Assembly: GCA_965249835.1 (NCBI GenBank)
Contig: CBDFMY010000003.1
Location: 434,001 to 498,000, forward strand
DNA from: JAHRAW01 sp965249835
Lineage (GTDB): Bacteria; Pseudomonadota; Gammaproteobacteria; Arenicellales; Poriferihabitantaceae
Direction: 5' to 3'
DNA length: 64,000 nucleotides
A program made the position numbers and the translations under genes. The notes below the pieces were generated by a model, which saw only the letters and a list, made by a program, of their open reading frames with translations, made no database searches and was not told the origin of the DNA. Positions 26,078 through 35,572 of this stretch are shown here, in pieces. Positions within the stretch are counted from its first letter, which is position 1, and each line of letters opens with the position of its first letter.

Positions 26078-27265
26078 CTAGGAACGAGTGGCCGCGGCAA
26101 TGCCGGCGGGCGTCCTGCGCGGTAGTGCCAGTGCCGCCAAACAGATGACGGCGGCGGTGATGAACAGCGTCAGAAACACCCAGACCAACTGCCCGGTCAC
26201 GCGGTTGACCCAGGACACCAGCAACACCGCGAGCGGGCCGGAGATGAAGAACAACACGAACTTCAACCCGAACACCAGGCCGTGGTGATTGCTCGGTGTG
26301 TGGCGCGCCAGCAACATGTTTTCGGCGGGTAACACGCCGGCGCCGAGGGACACCGCCGCGCACATAATGACCACCAGATAGATTCCGCCGGCATGTGCCG
26401 CCACCACCAGCAACGCGGCGTGAACCACGAACTGGCTGAGGTAGACCCACTTGAGGGAGTAGCGGTCGGCCAGCGCGCCACCGACAAACTGGAACACGCC
26501 GCTGACCACATACACCAGCGCCACATAAAAGCCCACGGTTTTCAAGTCGGTGCCGAGCCCATCGCCGAGGCGAATGGAAAACGCCTTGGGCATCACCGTC
26601 TGGGTGGCGTGATAGATGAGGCCGGCGGCGGTGAGGCAGAACAGCAGCACGAAAAACGGTGTGCGCCAACCGACTGCGCCGCCGCTGGGTTTTTGCGGCG
26701 CCGGTGCATCGGACGGTCGCGCGCACGCCAGCCCGACCATCATCAGGATGCCGGTCAACGCAACGATGACACCGGGCAACACGAACGCCAGATAACTGCC
26801 ACCGACATCGGCCAGGAAACCGGTGACCACGCCGGCCATGGCCGCGCCGAGGCTGCCGAACACGCCGTTCAGTGCCAATGCTTTTCCTTGTTTGGCGCCG
26901 CTGTTTCGAATCACCAGCGGAATGCCGATGGGGTGGTAGATGGAAGCGAACAGGCCGAGCCCCGACAACGCCAGCAGCAGGGTCAGCGGGGTGCTGGCAT
27001 AACCGGCGGCCACCGAACACAATCCCATGCCGAGGAAATAAATCACCAGCATGCCGCTCGCGCTCCAGCGATCCCCCAACCATCCGGCGACCAGCGCAAA
27101 CACGCCCACCAGCAACGCACCCGGCGTCCACAGGTTGACCAGTTCATGATAGGGCTGTCGCCATTCCAGTTCCAGCGACAACACGATGACGAAATAAAAC
27201 GCCGTAAACATGTGGAAATAGGCGTGGCCAAGTGCCGAGAACAACATGACTGCCCGGTTAGACAT
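26078..27265 (-). CDS. MFS transporter
   Basis: 395 aa with about 12 hydrophobic segments. The first helix carries SALGHAYFHMFTAFYF, then GWLGDRWSASGML resembles the loop 2-3 MFS motif, and ALADRYSLKWVY is its second-half counterpart. No substrate can be assigned. It is the first gene of a pair with the lytic transglycosylase. Confidence 0.82.
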   Translation of the reverse strand: MSNRAVMLFSALGHAYFHMFTAFYFVIVLSLELEWRQPYHELVNLWTPGALLVGVFALVAGWLGDRWSASGMLVIYFLGMGLCSVAAGYASTPLTLLLALSGLGLFASIYHPIGIPLVIRNSGAKQGKALALNGVFGSLGAAMAGVVTGFLADVGGSYLAFVLPGVIVALTGILMMVGLACARPSDAPAPQKPSGGAVGWRTPFFVLLFCLTAAGLIYHATQTVMPKAFSIRLGDGLGTDLKTVGFYVALVYVVSGVFQFVGGALADRYSLKWVYLSQFVVHAALLVVAAHAGGIYLVVIMCAAVSLGAGVLPAENMLLARHTPSNHHGLVFGLKFVLFFISGPLAVLLVSWVNRVTGQLVWVFLTLFITAAVICLAALALPRRTPAGIAAATRS

Positions 27266-27482
27266 TACTTGTGTGGCCGTTAATCTTTGATTGGTGGTTT
27301 TGGTTTATACTGTCGTCGTGGCCCCGTCGTGGCCGTCATGCCGTGCATCAGAATGAAACCCGCGGCAACACGCGACTTTGACGGTCGCCAATTACCGATG
27401 CTCTCCGGCACTCTATTCTACTCTTTGAAGCGCGCCCGGCGGAAAAAATGAACCTGCGTTACCAACCCGTATTCACAAGCCC

Positions 27483-28853
27483 TTGCTTCATAAACTAAAC
27501 CAGTTGAATAAACGACTTTTGCTGCTTTTGCTGTTGGCGTTCGGCCTCAGCCCGGCCTGTTTTGCCGCATTGCCGATAGCGGACGGCGACCAGCCGCTAC
27601 CCAGCCTGGCTCCGATGCTGGAGAAAATTCAGGCGGCGGTGGTTAATCTTTCCTCCACCACCCGCCTGCAAGCGCGGCAGAACCCGCTGATGCAGGACCC
27701 GTTTTTCCGGCGGTTTTTCAACTTGCCGCAATCGCCTCGCCGCTCACGCGGTAGCCTCGGCTCCGGGGTCATCGTCGATGCCGAAAAGGGCTATATCATC
27801 ACCAACCATCACCTCATCGACCAGGCCGATGAAATTACCGTGACCACCGAGGATGGCCGAACCCTGCAAGCGGAACTGGTCGGCTCGGATGCCGACAGCG
27901 ACATCGCCGTTATCCAGGTGGACGGCGAGCGACTTTCCGAAATCCCGCTCGGCAATTCGGCAAAGTTGCGCGTCGGGGATTTTGTCGTTGCCATCGGCAA
28001 CCCGTTCGGCCTCAGCCGAACCGTGACTTCGGGCATCATCAGCGCGCTTGGGCGTAGCGGCCTCGGCATCGAGGGCTATGAAGATTTCATCCAGACCGAT
28101 GCCTCCATTAACCCCGGCAATTCCGGCGGCGCGCTGGTGGATTTGCATGGGCGACTCATCGGCATCAACACCGCGATTTTCTCCCGTGGCGGCGGCAGCG
28201 TCGGCATCGGTTTCGCCATTCCCATCGACATGGTGAAAGAGTTGATGGCACAGTTGGTCGAGCACGGCGATGTGCGGCGCGGCTTGCTGGGGGTGACCAT
28301 GCAAGACCTGACACCGTCTCTGGCGGACGCCTTCGGGCTCAGCGGATTGAGCGGCGCGGTGGTGTCTCAGGTAATCCCCGATTCGGCCGCGGAAGAAGCC
28401 GGGGTGCGGACCGGCGATGTCATCGTCCAATTCAACGACACCCCGGTCAACGACAGCACCGACCTGCGCAACGCGGTGGGCCTGTTGCGCACCGGCACCA
28501 AGGCGCGTGTGCAGTTCTACCGCGATGGCAAATTGAAAACCATCCACACGCGAATCAAGGAAATCGGCGGTTTTGCCATGCGCGAGCAGGGCTTGTCTGG
28601 GCGACTTGCCGGTGCTCGTTTCCGCACCGCCGAACCCGGCCCGGAGCACGACGGCGGCGTTGAAGTGACGGAACTGCAGCCCGGCAGCCCGGCGCAACGG
28701 TTCGGGCTGGCCGAAAACGATATTATTCTCAGCATCAACCGGCGGCGGGTGAAGACCCCGAAAGAAATGGCGCAGGCGGTCAAGGGGGATGATAACGCGC
28801 TGCTGATTAAACTGCTGCGCGATGAGCGCATGTTGTTTTTGGTGATTCAATAA
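27483..28853 (+). CDS. degQ: Periplasmic serine protease, Do/DegQ family
   Basis: 456 aa. A signal peptide (LLLLLLLAFGLSPACFA) leads to a trypsin-like domain with triad His (TNHHLID), Asp (DSDIAVIQ) and Ser (GNSGGAL), then two PDZ domains (about 255-345 and 370-450). It degrades or chaperones misfolded envelope proteins. The start is a TTG at 27483; no ATG lies in frame near the signal peptide, and a second TTG at 27504 is possible. Confidence 0.9.
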   Translation: MLHKLNQLNKRLLLLLLLAFGLSPACFAALPIADGDQPLPSLAPMLEKIQAAVVNLSSTTRLQARQNPLMQDPFFRRFFNLPQSPRRSRGSLGSGVIVDAEKGYIITNHHLIDQADEITVTTEDGRTLQAELVGSDADSDIAVIQVDGERLSEIPLGNSAKLRVGDFVVAIGNPFGLSRTVTSGIISALGRSGLGIEGYEDFIQTDASINPGNSGGALVDLHGRLIGINTAIFSRGGGSVGIGFAIPIDMVKELMAQLVEHGDVRRGLLGVTMQDLTPSLADAFGLSGLSGAVVSQVIPDSAAEEAGVRTGDVIVQFNDTPVNDSTDLRNAVGLLRTGTKARVQFYRDGKLKTIHTRIKEIGGFAMREQGLSGRLAGARFRTAEPGPEHDGGVEVTELQPGSPAQRFGLAENDIILSINRRRVKTPKEMAQAVKGDDNALLIKLLRDERMLFLVIQ

Positions 28854-28962
28854 TGTGCCGAGTGAGTGCTGGTCGACCATGAAACTTGCGGTTGAATCGG
28901 GTAGTCTGGGTCGGTGAAAGGTTACGCGCCCATGTTGATGTCAATCATGTGAAATTTTTTTG

Positions 28963-29658
28963 ATGGCAACCCACGATAACTATCTCATCGCTCCATCCAT
29001 TCTGTCGGCCGACCTTGCGCGGCTGGGGGAGGAAGTGGAGCGGGTGCTCGCGTCCGGCGCCGACATGGTGCACTTTGATGTGATGGACAACCACTATGTC
29101 CCCAACCTGACCATCGGCCCGCTGGTCTGCGAAGCCCTGCGCAAGCACGGCGTAACCGCCCCCATCGATGTGCACCTCATGGTCAAGCCGGTGGACCGCA
29201 TCATCCCCGACTTCGCCGCCGCCGATGCCAGTTACATCACCTTTCATCCCGAAGCCTCCGAGCACATCGACCGCTCGCTACGGCTGATTCGCGAGCGCGG
29301 CTGTCGTGCCGGGCTGGTGTTCAACCCGGCGACACCGTTGGACGCCTTGCGCCATGTCATTGAACAGGTGGACATGGTGCTGCTGATGTCGGTCAATCCC
29401 GGCTTCGGCGGCCAGCCATTCATCCCCGCCACCCTCAACAAACTGGTCGAGGCGCGCAAACTCATCGATGCCAGCGGCCGCGACATTCGTCTGGAAATAG
29501 ACGGCGGCGTCACCGTGGAAAACATCGCCGACATCGCCCGCGCCGGTGCCGACACTTTCGTCGCCGGTAGCGCCATATTCGGTGCCGCCAACCCAACCGA
29601 CGCCCACGGCTACGACAGCGTAATCAAAGCCCTGCGCGAACAATTGGCGATGGGGTAG
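28963..29658 (+). CDS. rpe: Ribulose-phosphate 3-epimerase
   Basis: 231 aa TIM barrel interconverting ribulose-5-phosphate and xylulose-5-phosphate. Motifs are IAPSILSADLARLGEE, MVHFDVMDNHYVPNLTIGP, PIDVHLMV, VLLMSVNPGFGGQPF and LEIDGGV. All metal and catalytic residues (His, Asp, His, Asp) are in place. It sits upstream of trpE as in many gammaproteobacteria, but the phosphoglycolate phosphatase gene usually found between them is missing. Confidence 0.95.
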   Translation: MATHDNYLIAPSILSADLARLGEEVERVLASGADMVHFDVMDNHYVPNLTIGPLVCEALRKHGVTAPIDVHLMVKPVDRIIPDFAAADASYITFHPEASEHIDRSLRLIRERGCRAGLVFNPATPLDALRHVIEQVDMVLLMSVNPGFGGQPFIPATLNKLVEARKLIDASGRDIRLEIDGGVTVENIADIARAGADTFVAGSAIFGAANPTDAHGYDSVIKALREQLAMG

Positions 29659-29788
29659 AATCGCCGGCCATCATCGGTGCCCCATCGTCGGTGCCATTGA
29701 CATGGATTAAATGTGAGGTGCCCGCCACCACTCACCATCGTCATGCGCAGTGACACAACCCCACCGCTTTTTGTCGTGATGACTTGCC

Positions 29789-31309
29789 ATGCTCAGCCGC
29801 GAACAATTTAACCACTACGCCGACCTCGACTACAACCGCATTCCGCTGGTGCGCGAAGTGCTGGCGGATTTGGAAACGCCGTTGAGCGTCTATCGCAAAC
29901 TCGCGGCCGCGCCGTATAGTTACTTGCTGGAATCGGTGCACGGCGGCGAGAAATGGGGGCGTTATTCCATCATCGGGCTGCCTTGTCGTCGGCGCATTGA
30001 GGTTCGGGAAAATAATTTTCGCATCATTGACAACCACGGGCGCGGCGATGAAGTGGCGCACGAGATGTCCTGCGATGACCCGCTGGAAGAAATCCGCCGC
30101 TTCCGGCAACAGCATCGTGTGCCGCAAATCCCCGGTATGCCGAGATTCAGTGGCGGGCTGGTCGGCTTCTTCGGCTACGACACGGTGCGTTACATTGAAC
30201 CTCATCTCGGCGCATGCGCGGTGACCGACCCGATTGACGCGCCGGACATCGTGCTTATGGTGTCCGACGAAGTGGTGGTGTTTGACAACCTGTCCGGGCG
30301 ATTGTATGTAATCGTCCACGCCGACACCTCGTACCATGATGCGTGGCAGCGCGGCGCGCAACGATTGCAAGATTTGCTTGCGCAACTTGCCCGCGATGCC
30401 TCGTCGCATGAAGTTGACGATAGCCAGGACGATGCCGGCGACGAATCCCGTTTCACCTCATCGTTTCCACGCGAACAATTCGAAGCGGCGGTGGAGAGAT
30501 GCCGCGAATATATTTATGAGGGCGATGTTTTTCAGGTGGTCATTTCGCAGCGCATGTCGTTGCCGTTTGTCGCCGCGCCGCTGGATTTATACCGCGCATT
30601 GCGCACCTTGAATCCGTCTCCTTATATGTATTACCTTGACCTTGATGACTTCCACATCGTTGGTGCTTCGCCGGAAATTCTGGTGCGGCTGGAAGAAAAC
30701 GAGGTGACCGTGCGCCCCATCGCCGGCACTCGCCGACGCGGTGAAAATGATGCGCAAGACGCGGCGTTGGCGGCGGAATTGTTATCCGACCCGAAGGAAC
30801 TCGCCGAGCATTTAATGCTGGTGGATTTGGGGCGCAACGATGTCGGGCGCGTGGCGCGCATCGGCACGGTGGCGGTAACCGATAAAATGCAGATTGAAAA
30901 ATATTCCCATGTGATGCACATCGTGTCCAATGTCACCGGACAAATAGACGATGACCTTGACGCCATCGATGTGTTGCGTGCGACTTTTCCCGCCGGCACT
31001 TTGTCGGGCGCGCCGAAAGTGCGGGCGATGGAAATTATCGAAGAAATCGAGCCGGACAAGCGCGGCATTTATTCCGGCGCGGTGGGCTACATCGGCTGGA
31101 ACGGCAACATGGACACCGCCATCGCCATTCGCACCGCATTGATTAAAGATGACATGGTGTATGTACAAGTTGGCGCCGGCATCGTCGCCGACTCCGACCC
31201 GACGCGCGAATGGGAGGAGACCATGAACAAAGGACACGCGGTGTTTCGTGCGGTCGAAATGGCGCAGGCCGGATTGCATTTGCCGCTGGATGGCGATGGT
31301 GATGAATAG
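29789..31309 (+). CDS. trpE: Anthranilate synthase component I
   Basis: 506 aa. It converts chorismate to anthranilate with TrpG, the first step of tryptophan synthesis. The C-terminal chorismate-binding domain has PIAGTRRRGEN, LVDLGRNDVGRVA, HIVSNVTGQI and GAGIVADSDPTREWEET. The N-terminal part holds the LLES motif of tryptophan feedback sites (SYLLESV). It is separated from trpG by a 670-bp repeat-filled gap. Confidence 0.95.
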   Translation: MLSREQFNHYADLDYNRIPLVREVLADLETPLSVYRKLAAAPYSYLLESVHGGEKWGRYSIIGLPCRRRIEVRENNFRIIDNHGRGDEVAHEMSCDDPLEEIRRFRQQHRVPQIPGMPRFSGGLVGFFGYDTVRYIEPHLGACAVTDPIDAPDIVLMVSDEVVVFDNLSGRLYVIVHADTSYHDAWQRGAQRLQDLLAQLARDASSHEVDDSQDDAGDESRFTSSFPREQFEAAVERCREYIYEGDVFQVVISQRMSLPFVAAPLDLYRALRTLNPSPYMYYLDLDDFHIVGASPEILVRLEENEVTVRPIAGTRRRGENDAQDAALAAELLSDPKELAEHLMLVDLGRNDVGRVARIGTVAVTDKMQIEKYSHVMHIVSNVTGQIDDDLDAIDVLRATFPAGTLSGAPKVRAMEIIEEIEPDKRGIYSGAVGYIGWNGNMDTAIAIRTALIKDDMVYVQVGAGIVADSDPTREWEETMNKGHAVFRAVEMAQAGLHLPLDGDGDE

Positions 31310-31406
31310 AGAGAGCGGCTACACGGCTCCGCCGCAAATGATAATGGTGTGCGAAGGGCAATGGCGGCGGCTTACGCCGCCGAGTAACCTGTGGCTGATA
31401 GGCAAA

Positions 31407-31565
31407 GGTTCGTTGCGCTTGCCTTTTCGTCGTCATGCGGTGTTGCGCATCGTTGCTCGGTCGCTCACATACTTAATGTATTGCTCACTCCCTCGCTCCT
31501 CGCGCGCCTTGCCTGACAACGAAAATACTGCGCGCAATTTTGCGCGTGCTCGCGCTTTGCGGGGG
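31407..31565 (-). repeat. Dispersed repeat family A, copy 3a (module alpha, inverted)
   Basis: Module alpha on the minus strand, from GCGCTTGCCTTTTCG to AAAATACTGCGCGCAATTTTGCG. Upstream (31362-31381) GGCGGC-TTAC-GCCGCC follows the trpE stop. Downstream (about 31557-31580) is a TGCGGGGGG / CCCCCCGCA hairpin. Confidence 0.8.
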
Positions 31566-31732
31566 GGATGCCCCCCGCACCCCCCGCATCGCAGGGGGAA
31601 ACATCCTGTTTCCACGCGCCAGTAGATTGGGAGAATAGAGTAAATAGCAAAACTTCTATGAGCGTGACAACAAAAAAATCAGCATTCGTCTTTCTCGCGG
31701 CAAGCACAAAATTGTGCGACGCAGCGCAACAA

Positions 31733-31979
31733 AGCATGGCGGAAAAAATCGCCGGGAGCGCCATCAATCGACTGGGCGCGAGCGAAGCGAGCCCGAAGGG
31801 CGCGTATCAGGGATGATACGCGCAAAATAGACAAGCACAAAATTGTGCGCCGTATTTTCGTTGTCAGGCGAGGCGCGCAAGGAGCGGTGGAGCGCGCCTA
31901 CATTAAGTAGGTAAGCGACAACGCGACGCAGCGCAACAAAGCATGGCGACGAAAAGACAAGCACAAAAGGCAAGCACAA
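31733..31979 (+). repeat. Dispersed repeat family A, copy 3b (modules beta and alpha)
   Basis: Module beta (about 31738-31825) and a more diverged module alpha (about 31850-31960) run directly into the trpG start codon. The terminal AAAAGGCAAGCACAA supplies the only Shine-Dalgarno-like AAAGG before the trpG ATG at 31980. The rest of 31310-31979 holds copy 3a and GC hairpins, and no gene. Confidence 0.8.
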
Positions 31980-32555
31980 ATGTTAATAATAGACAACTAC
32001 GACTCCTTCACTTACAACCTGGTGCAATATTTCGGCGAACTTGGCGCGGCCGCGACGGTGGTCCGCAATGACCAAAAAAGCATCGCCGGTCTTGAGCAAC
32101 TCGCGCCCTGGTGTCTGGTGATTTCGCCGGGTCCGTGCACGCCCAACGAGGCCGGCGTGTCGCTTGAGGCGGCGCGCCATTTCGCCGCGCACATTCCGGT
32201 GCTGGGTGTGTGCCTCGGTCACCAGTGCATCGGTCAGGCGTTCGGCGGGCGCGTGGTGCATGCGCGCCAACTGATGCACGGCAAGACCTCCATGATTCAC
32301 CACCACGCTGAAGGGATTTTCCGCGGATTGCCGTCGCCGTTTCAGGCAACTCGTTATCATTCGCTGGCGCTGGAGTCGTCTTCCCTGCCGGACTGTTTCG
32401 AGGTTACCGCGTGGAGCGATGATGATGAGATCATGGCGATTCGACATCTTGACTTGCCGGTCGAGGGCGTGCAGTTTCATCCCGAATCGATCCTGACCCA
32501 GCACGGCCATGCCCTGCTGAAAAATTTTCTCGACATCGACCATGCGGCGAAATGA
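31980..32555 (+). CDS. trpG: Anthranilate synthase component II (glutamine amidotransferase)
   Basis: 191 aa class I amidotransferase supplying ammonia to TrpE. The nucleophile cysteine is in GVCLGHQCIGQAFGG, and the His/Glu pair in VQFHPESIL. It begins with LIIDNYDSFTYNLVQYFGELG, fixing the start at the ATG that abuts the family A repeat. It is followed at once by trpC; trpD, normally between them, is absent. Confidence 0.94.
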   Translation: MLIIDNYDSFTYNLVQYFGELGAAATVVRNDQKSIAGLEQLAPWCLVISPGPCTPNEAGVSLEAARHFAAHIPVLGVCLGHQCIGQAFGGRVVHARQLMHGKTSMIHHHAEGIFRGLPSPFQATRYHSLALESSSLPDCFEVTAWSDDDEIMAIRHLDLPVEGVQFHPESILTQHGHALLKNFLDIDHAAK

Positions 32556-32556
32556 C

Positions 32557-33387
32557 ATGCCCCAACCGATGAAGCCCGACCCGACACCCGACCTGCCCGC
32601 CGACCTCCTCGAGCAAATTCTCGCGGCCAAGGCAAAAGAAGTGGCACGCCGTGCCGATGTCCGCCCCTTGAGCGAACTGCGCGCCGCCATGGCAGATCTG
32701 ATGCCGCCGCGTGGATTCATCAACGCCATCCAAACAGACCTCGCGCGAAACCGCCCGGCGGTCATCGCCGAGATTAAAAAAGCATCGCCGAGCCGGGGCA
32801 TCATCCGCGCCGATTTCGACCCCGCCAGCATCGCTAAAAGTTACGCCGCGAATGGCGCCACCTGTTTGTCGGTGTTGACCGATGAAAGGTTTTTTCACGG
32901 CAGCGACGATCATCTTTGTCAGGCGCGTTCGGCCTGCGACTTGCCGGTGTTGCGCAAGGATTTTATTATGGACGCCTATCAACTTTTCGAGGCGCGCGCG
33001 CTCGGTGCGGACGCGGTGTTGTTGATTGTCGCGGCACTGCACGATGACGAGTTGGCAACCTTCGCCGAGTTGGCGCAAGAATTGCGCATGGATGTGTTGC
33101 TTGAGGTGCACGACCGCAATGAACTGCAGCGTGCGCTGGCGTTGCCGTGCCGATTGATCGGCATCAACAACCGCAACCTGCGCACCTTCCACACCCGGCT
33201 GGACACTACGCTGGAATTGCTCGACGCGATTCCCGCGAACCGCATCGTGGTAACCGAAAGCGGGTTGGCCCATCGCGATGATGTGGCGCGAATGCGTCAA
33301 CACAACGTTCATGCTTTCCTTGCCGGCGAAGCACTCATGCGCGCCGATGACCCGGGCCGGAAAATGAAAACTATGTTTGGTCTATAA
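32557..33387 (+). CDS. trpC: Indole-3-glycerol-phosphate synthase
   Basis: 276 aa TIM barrel. It has ILAAKAKEVARR near the start, then VIAEIKKASPSRGIIR with the substrate lysine, VLRKDFIMD, LLEVHDRNEL, IGINNRNLRTF and VTESGL. The ATG at 32557 starts 1 bp after trpG; an in-frame ATG at 32542 overlaps trpG. It closes the indole ring in tryptophan synthesis. Confidence 0.93.
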   Translation: MPQPMKPDPTPDLPADLLEQILAAKAKEVARRADVRPLSELRAAMADLMPPRGFINAIQTDLARNRPAVIAEIKKASPSRGIIRADFDPASIAKSYAANGATCLSVLTDERFFHGSDDHLCQARSACDLPVLRKDFIMDAYQLFEARALGADAVLLIVAALHDDELATFAELAQELRMDVLLEVHDRNELQRALALPCRLIGINNRNLRTFHTRLDTTLELLDAIPANRIVVTESGLAHRDDVARMRQHNVHAFLAGEALMRADDPGRKMKTMFGL

Positions 33388-33398
33388 GGGCTTGCCAA

Positions 33399-33995
33399 AT
33401 GGTGGTGCTGACTATCGACCAGGGCTCGGAAGCGTGGCGGCTTGCGCGTCTCGGCATTCCAACCGCGTCCAATTTCAAACGCATACTAACCGCCTCCGGC
33501 GCGCTTTCGACTTCTTCGGCATTGTATAGGGATGAACTGCTTGCCGAGTGGCGAACCGGCGTGGCGCGGGTCAGCGATACTTCGCAATGGATGCGGCGCG
33601 GCATTGAGATGGAACCCGAGGCGCGCTTATGCTATGCGTCGCGAACCGGCACAGAGGTGACGCAAGTGGGTTTGGTGTATCGGGATGAAAGGCGACTGAT
33701 TGCGGCAAGCCCGGACGGACTGGCCGGCGCGCACGGTTTGCTGGAAATCAAGTGTCCGAAGGCCGAAACCCATGAGGCGTATTTGCACACCGGGGAACTT
33801 CCGTCGGCGTATATTCCGCAGGTGCAAGGGCAGTTGTGGGTGACCCGGCGCAAGTGGTGCGATTTTTTCAGTTACCACCCCGACTTTGCCGAGCAACTGC
33901 TGGTTCGAGTGGCGCGTGACGAACCCTACATTGAAAAACTTTGCGCCGCGGTCGAGAATTTTGTTTTTACTCTGTTGCAAAGACGGCAGGCATAA
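33399..33995 (+). CDS. YqaJ/lambda-exonuclease-type PD-(D/E)XK nuclease
   Basis: 198 aa. The opening QGSEAWRLARLGIPTASNF is the typical start of phage recombinase exonucleases. The catalytic core is ASPDGL followed by LLEIKCPK, and IPQVQGQLWVT matches the family's QvQ motif. It is a full-length single-domain nuclease with no phage genes or annealing protein nearby. It sits 11 bp after trpC and 3 bp before osmC, the slot usually occupied by crp in related genomes. Confidence 0.82.
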   Translation: MVVLTIDQGSEAWRLARLGIPTASNFKRILTASGALSTSSALYRDELLAEWRTGVARVSDTSQWMRRGIEMEPEARLCYASRTGTEVTQVGLVYRDERRLIAASPDGLAGAHGLLEIKCPKAETHEAYLHTGELPSAYIPQVQGQLWVTRRKWCDFFSYHPDFAEQLLVRVARDEPYIEKLCAAVENFVFTLLQRRQA

Positions 33996-33998
33996 CCC

Positions 33999-34433
33999 AT
34001 GAAAGCCAAACTAACCCATTTCGGCACGATGAGTTTTGAAGCGACCACCGACAGCGGCCATCGCGTGGTGATGTCGGCCTCGCCCGACCTCGGTGGCGCG
34101 GGCGATGGTGCGCGACCGATGGAGATGGTGTTGATGGGGCTCGGCGGTTGCAGCGGCATCGACGTGATGTTAATTCTGAAAAAAAGCCGCCAGCGCGTGA
34201 GTGCCTGTGAAATCGAGATCGAAGCCGAGCGCGCTGATGCGGTGCCCGCCGTATTCACCCGGATTCACCTCCGCTACCTGATCAGCGGACAAAACCTTGA
34301 CCGCAAAAAAGTGGCGCGTGCGGTGGCTCTGTCCATTGAAAAATATTGTTCGGTAACGCGCATGCTGGAACATTCGGTGGCGATTACCCATGACTTCGAA
34401 ATCATCGAGCGTATTGCCGATGCGAAGGCATAG
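33999..34433 (+). CDS. OsmC family protein
   Basis: 144 aa with the OsmC signature: GARPMEMVLMGLGGCSGIDVMLIL with its redox cysteine, and a second cysteine in EKYCSVTRML. Members reduce organic peroxides or act in thiol metabolism; this subgroup is YhfA-like. It follows the nuclease after 3 bp. Confidence 0.88.
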   Translation: MKAKLTHFGTMSFEATTDSGHRVVMSASPDLGGAGDGARPMEMVLMGLGGCSGIDVMLILKKSRQRVSACEIEIEAERADAVPAVFTRIHLRYLISGQNLDRKKVARAVALSIEKYCSVTRMLEHSVAITHDFEIIERIADAKA

Positions 34434-34465
34434 CCGCACGCCGCCAAACCTGCTATAAAATCCCC

Positions 34466-35533
34466 ATGGAACAAATCACTAACTGGTTCAAACGGCAAAT
34501 CGCCAACCCCGAGATCGTCTATCTTTCGGCGGTCCTGCTCGGCTCGTTTCTGATCATCGTATATGCCGGCAACATGCTGGCACCGGTGCTGGCCGGCATC
34601 GTCATCGCCTACCTGCTGGAGGGCCTGACCCGCAAACTGACCCGGGCAAAAATCCCCCGGCCGATTGCGGTGTGGGTGGTTTTCCTCGCCTTCCTTTTAT
34701 TCGTGGTGCTGGTGGTGTTCGGCCTGTTGCCGATTTTGTATAACCAACTGACCGAGATGGTGCAGAAGATTCCGGATATTCTCTCCCGCGGTCAGGCCGG
34801 ATTGATGACCCTGCCATCCAAATATCCGGAATTGTTTTCGGTGGAACAGGTGCAGGAAATCATCGGCAGTGTGCGTGCGCAATTGACCGCCGTCGGCCAA
34901 AGCGTTCTCGCTTCTTCGTTGTCCGGTGCCGCCAGCGTCATCACCGTGCTGATTTATCTGGTGCTGCTGCCGATCCTGATTTTCTTTTTTCTTATGGACA
35001 AGGAGCGTATTCTCCGCTGGTTCGTGGAATTTCTGCCCCGCGACAGCCGTCTCGCGGCGCGGGTGTGGGGCGATGTGGATTTACAAATCGGCAACTACAT
35101 CCGCGGCAAGTTCTGGGAAATCCTGATCGTGTGGTTCACCACCTACCTTTGCTTCGCCTACTTCGGCTTGCAATTTTCCATGTTGCTGGCGGCGCTGGTG
35201 GGCGTCTCGGTAATCATCCCATATGTCGGTGCCGTGGTGGCCACCATTCCGGTGGTGTTGATCGCGTGGTTTCAGTGGGGCTGGGGCAGCGATTTCATTT
35301 ATGTGATGGTGGTGTATTCGATTATCCAGGCACTTGATGGCAACTTGCTGGTGCCTTTGTTGTTTTCCGAGGTGGTCAACATCCATCCGGTGGCGATCAT
35401 CGTCGCGGTATTATTCTTCGGCGGGCTGTGGGGCGTGTGGGGCATCTTTTTCGCCATCCCCCTGGCCACGCTGGTGCAGGCGGTCATCATGGCCTGGCCA
35501 AAATCATCGGAAGCGGATCAGGCGGAGCCGTGA
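34466..35533 (+). CDS. AI-2E family permease (PerM-like)
   Basis: 355 aa with about eight hydrophobic segments in the PerM pattern: an N-terminal pair, a soluble region (about 90-150), then the cluster that includes GVSVIIPYVGAVVATIPVV and HPVAIIVAVLFFGGLWGVWG. The transported compound is unknown; relatives include the autoinducer-2 exporter TqsA and Na+/H+ antiporters. Confidence 0.87.
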   Translation: MEQITNWFKRQIANPEIVYLSAVLLGSFLIIVYAGNMLAPVLAGIVIAYLLEGLTRKLTRAKIPRPIAVWVVFLAFLLFVVLVVFGLLPILYNQLTEMVQKIPDILSRGQAGLMTLPSKYPELFSVEQVQEIIGSVRAQLTAVGQSVLASSLSGAASVITVLIYLVLLPILIFFFLMDKERILRWFVEFLPRDSRLAARVWGDVDLQIGNYIRGKFWEILIVWFTTYLCFAYFGLQFSMLLAALVGVSVIIPYVGAVVATIPVVLIAWFQWGWGSDFIYVMVVYSIIQALDGNLLVPLLFSEVVNIHPVAIIVAVLFFGGLWGVWGIFFAIPLATLVQAVIMAWPKSSEADQAEP

Positions 35534-35572
35534 CGCACCCGTGCTACCCTTGTCAAGCACCAGCAAGTTGCC

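Noticed and set aside
25929..27131. 400-aa frame on the same strand as the MFS gene
   Set aside because: An out-of-frame shadow of the MFS coding sequence, rich in Arg and Gly with no membrane segments.
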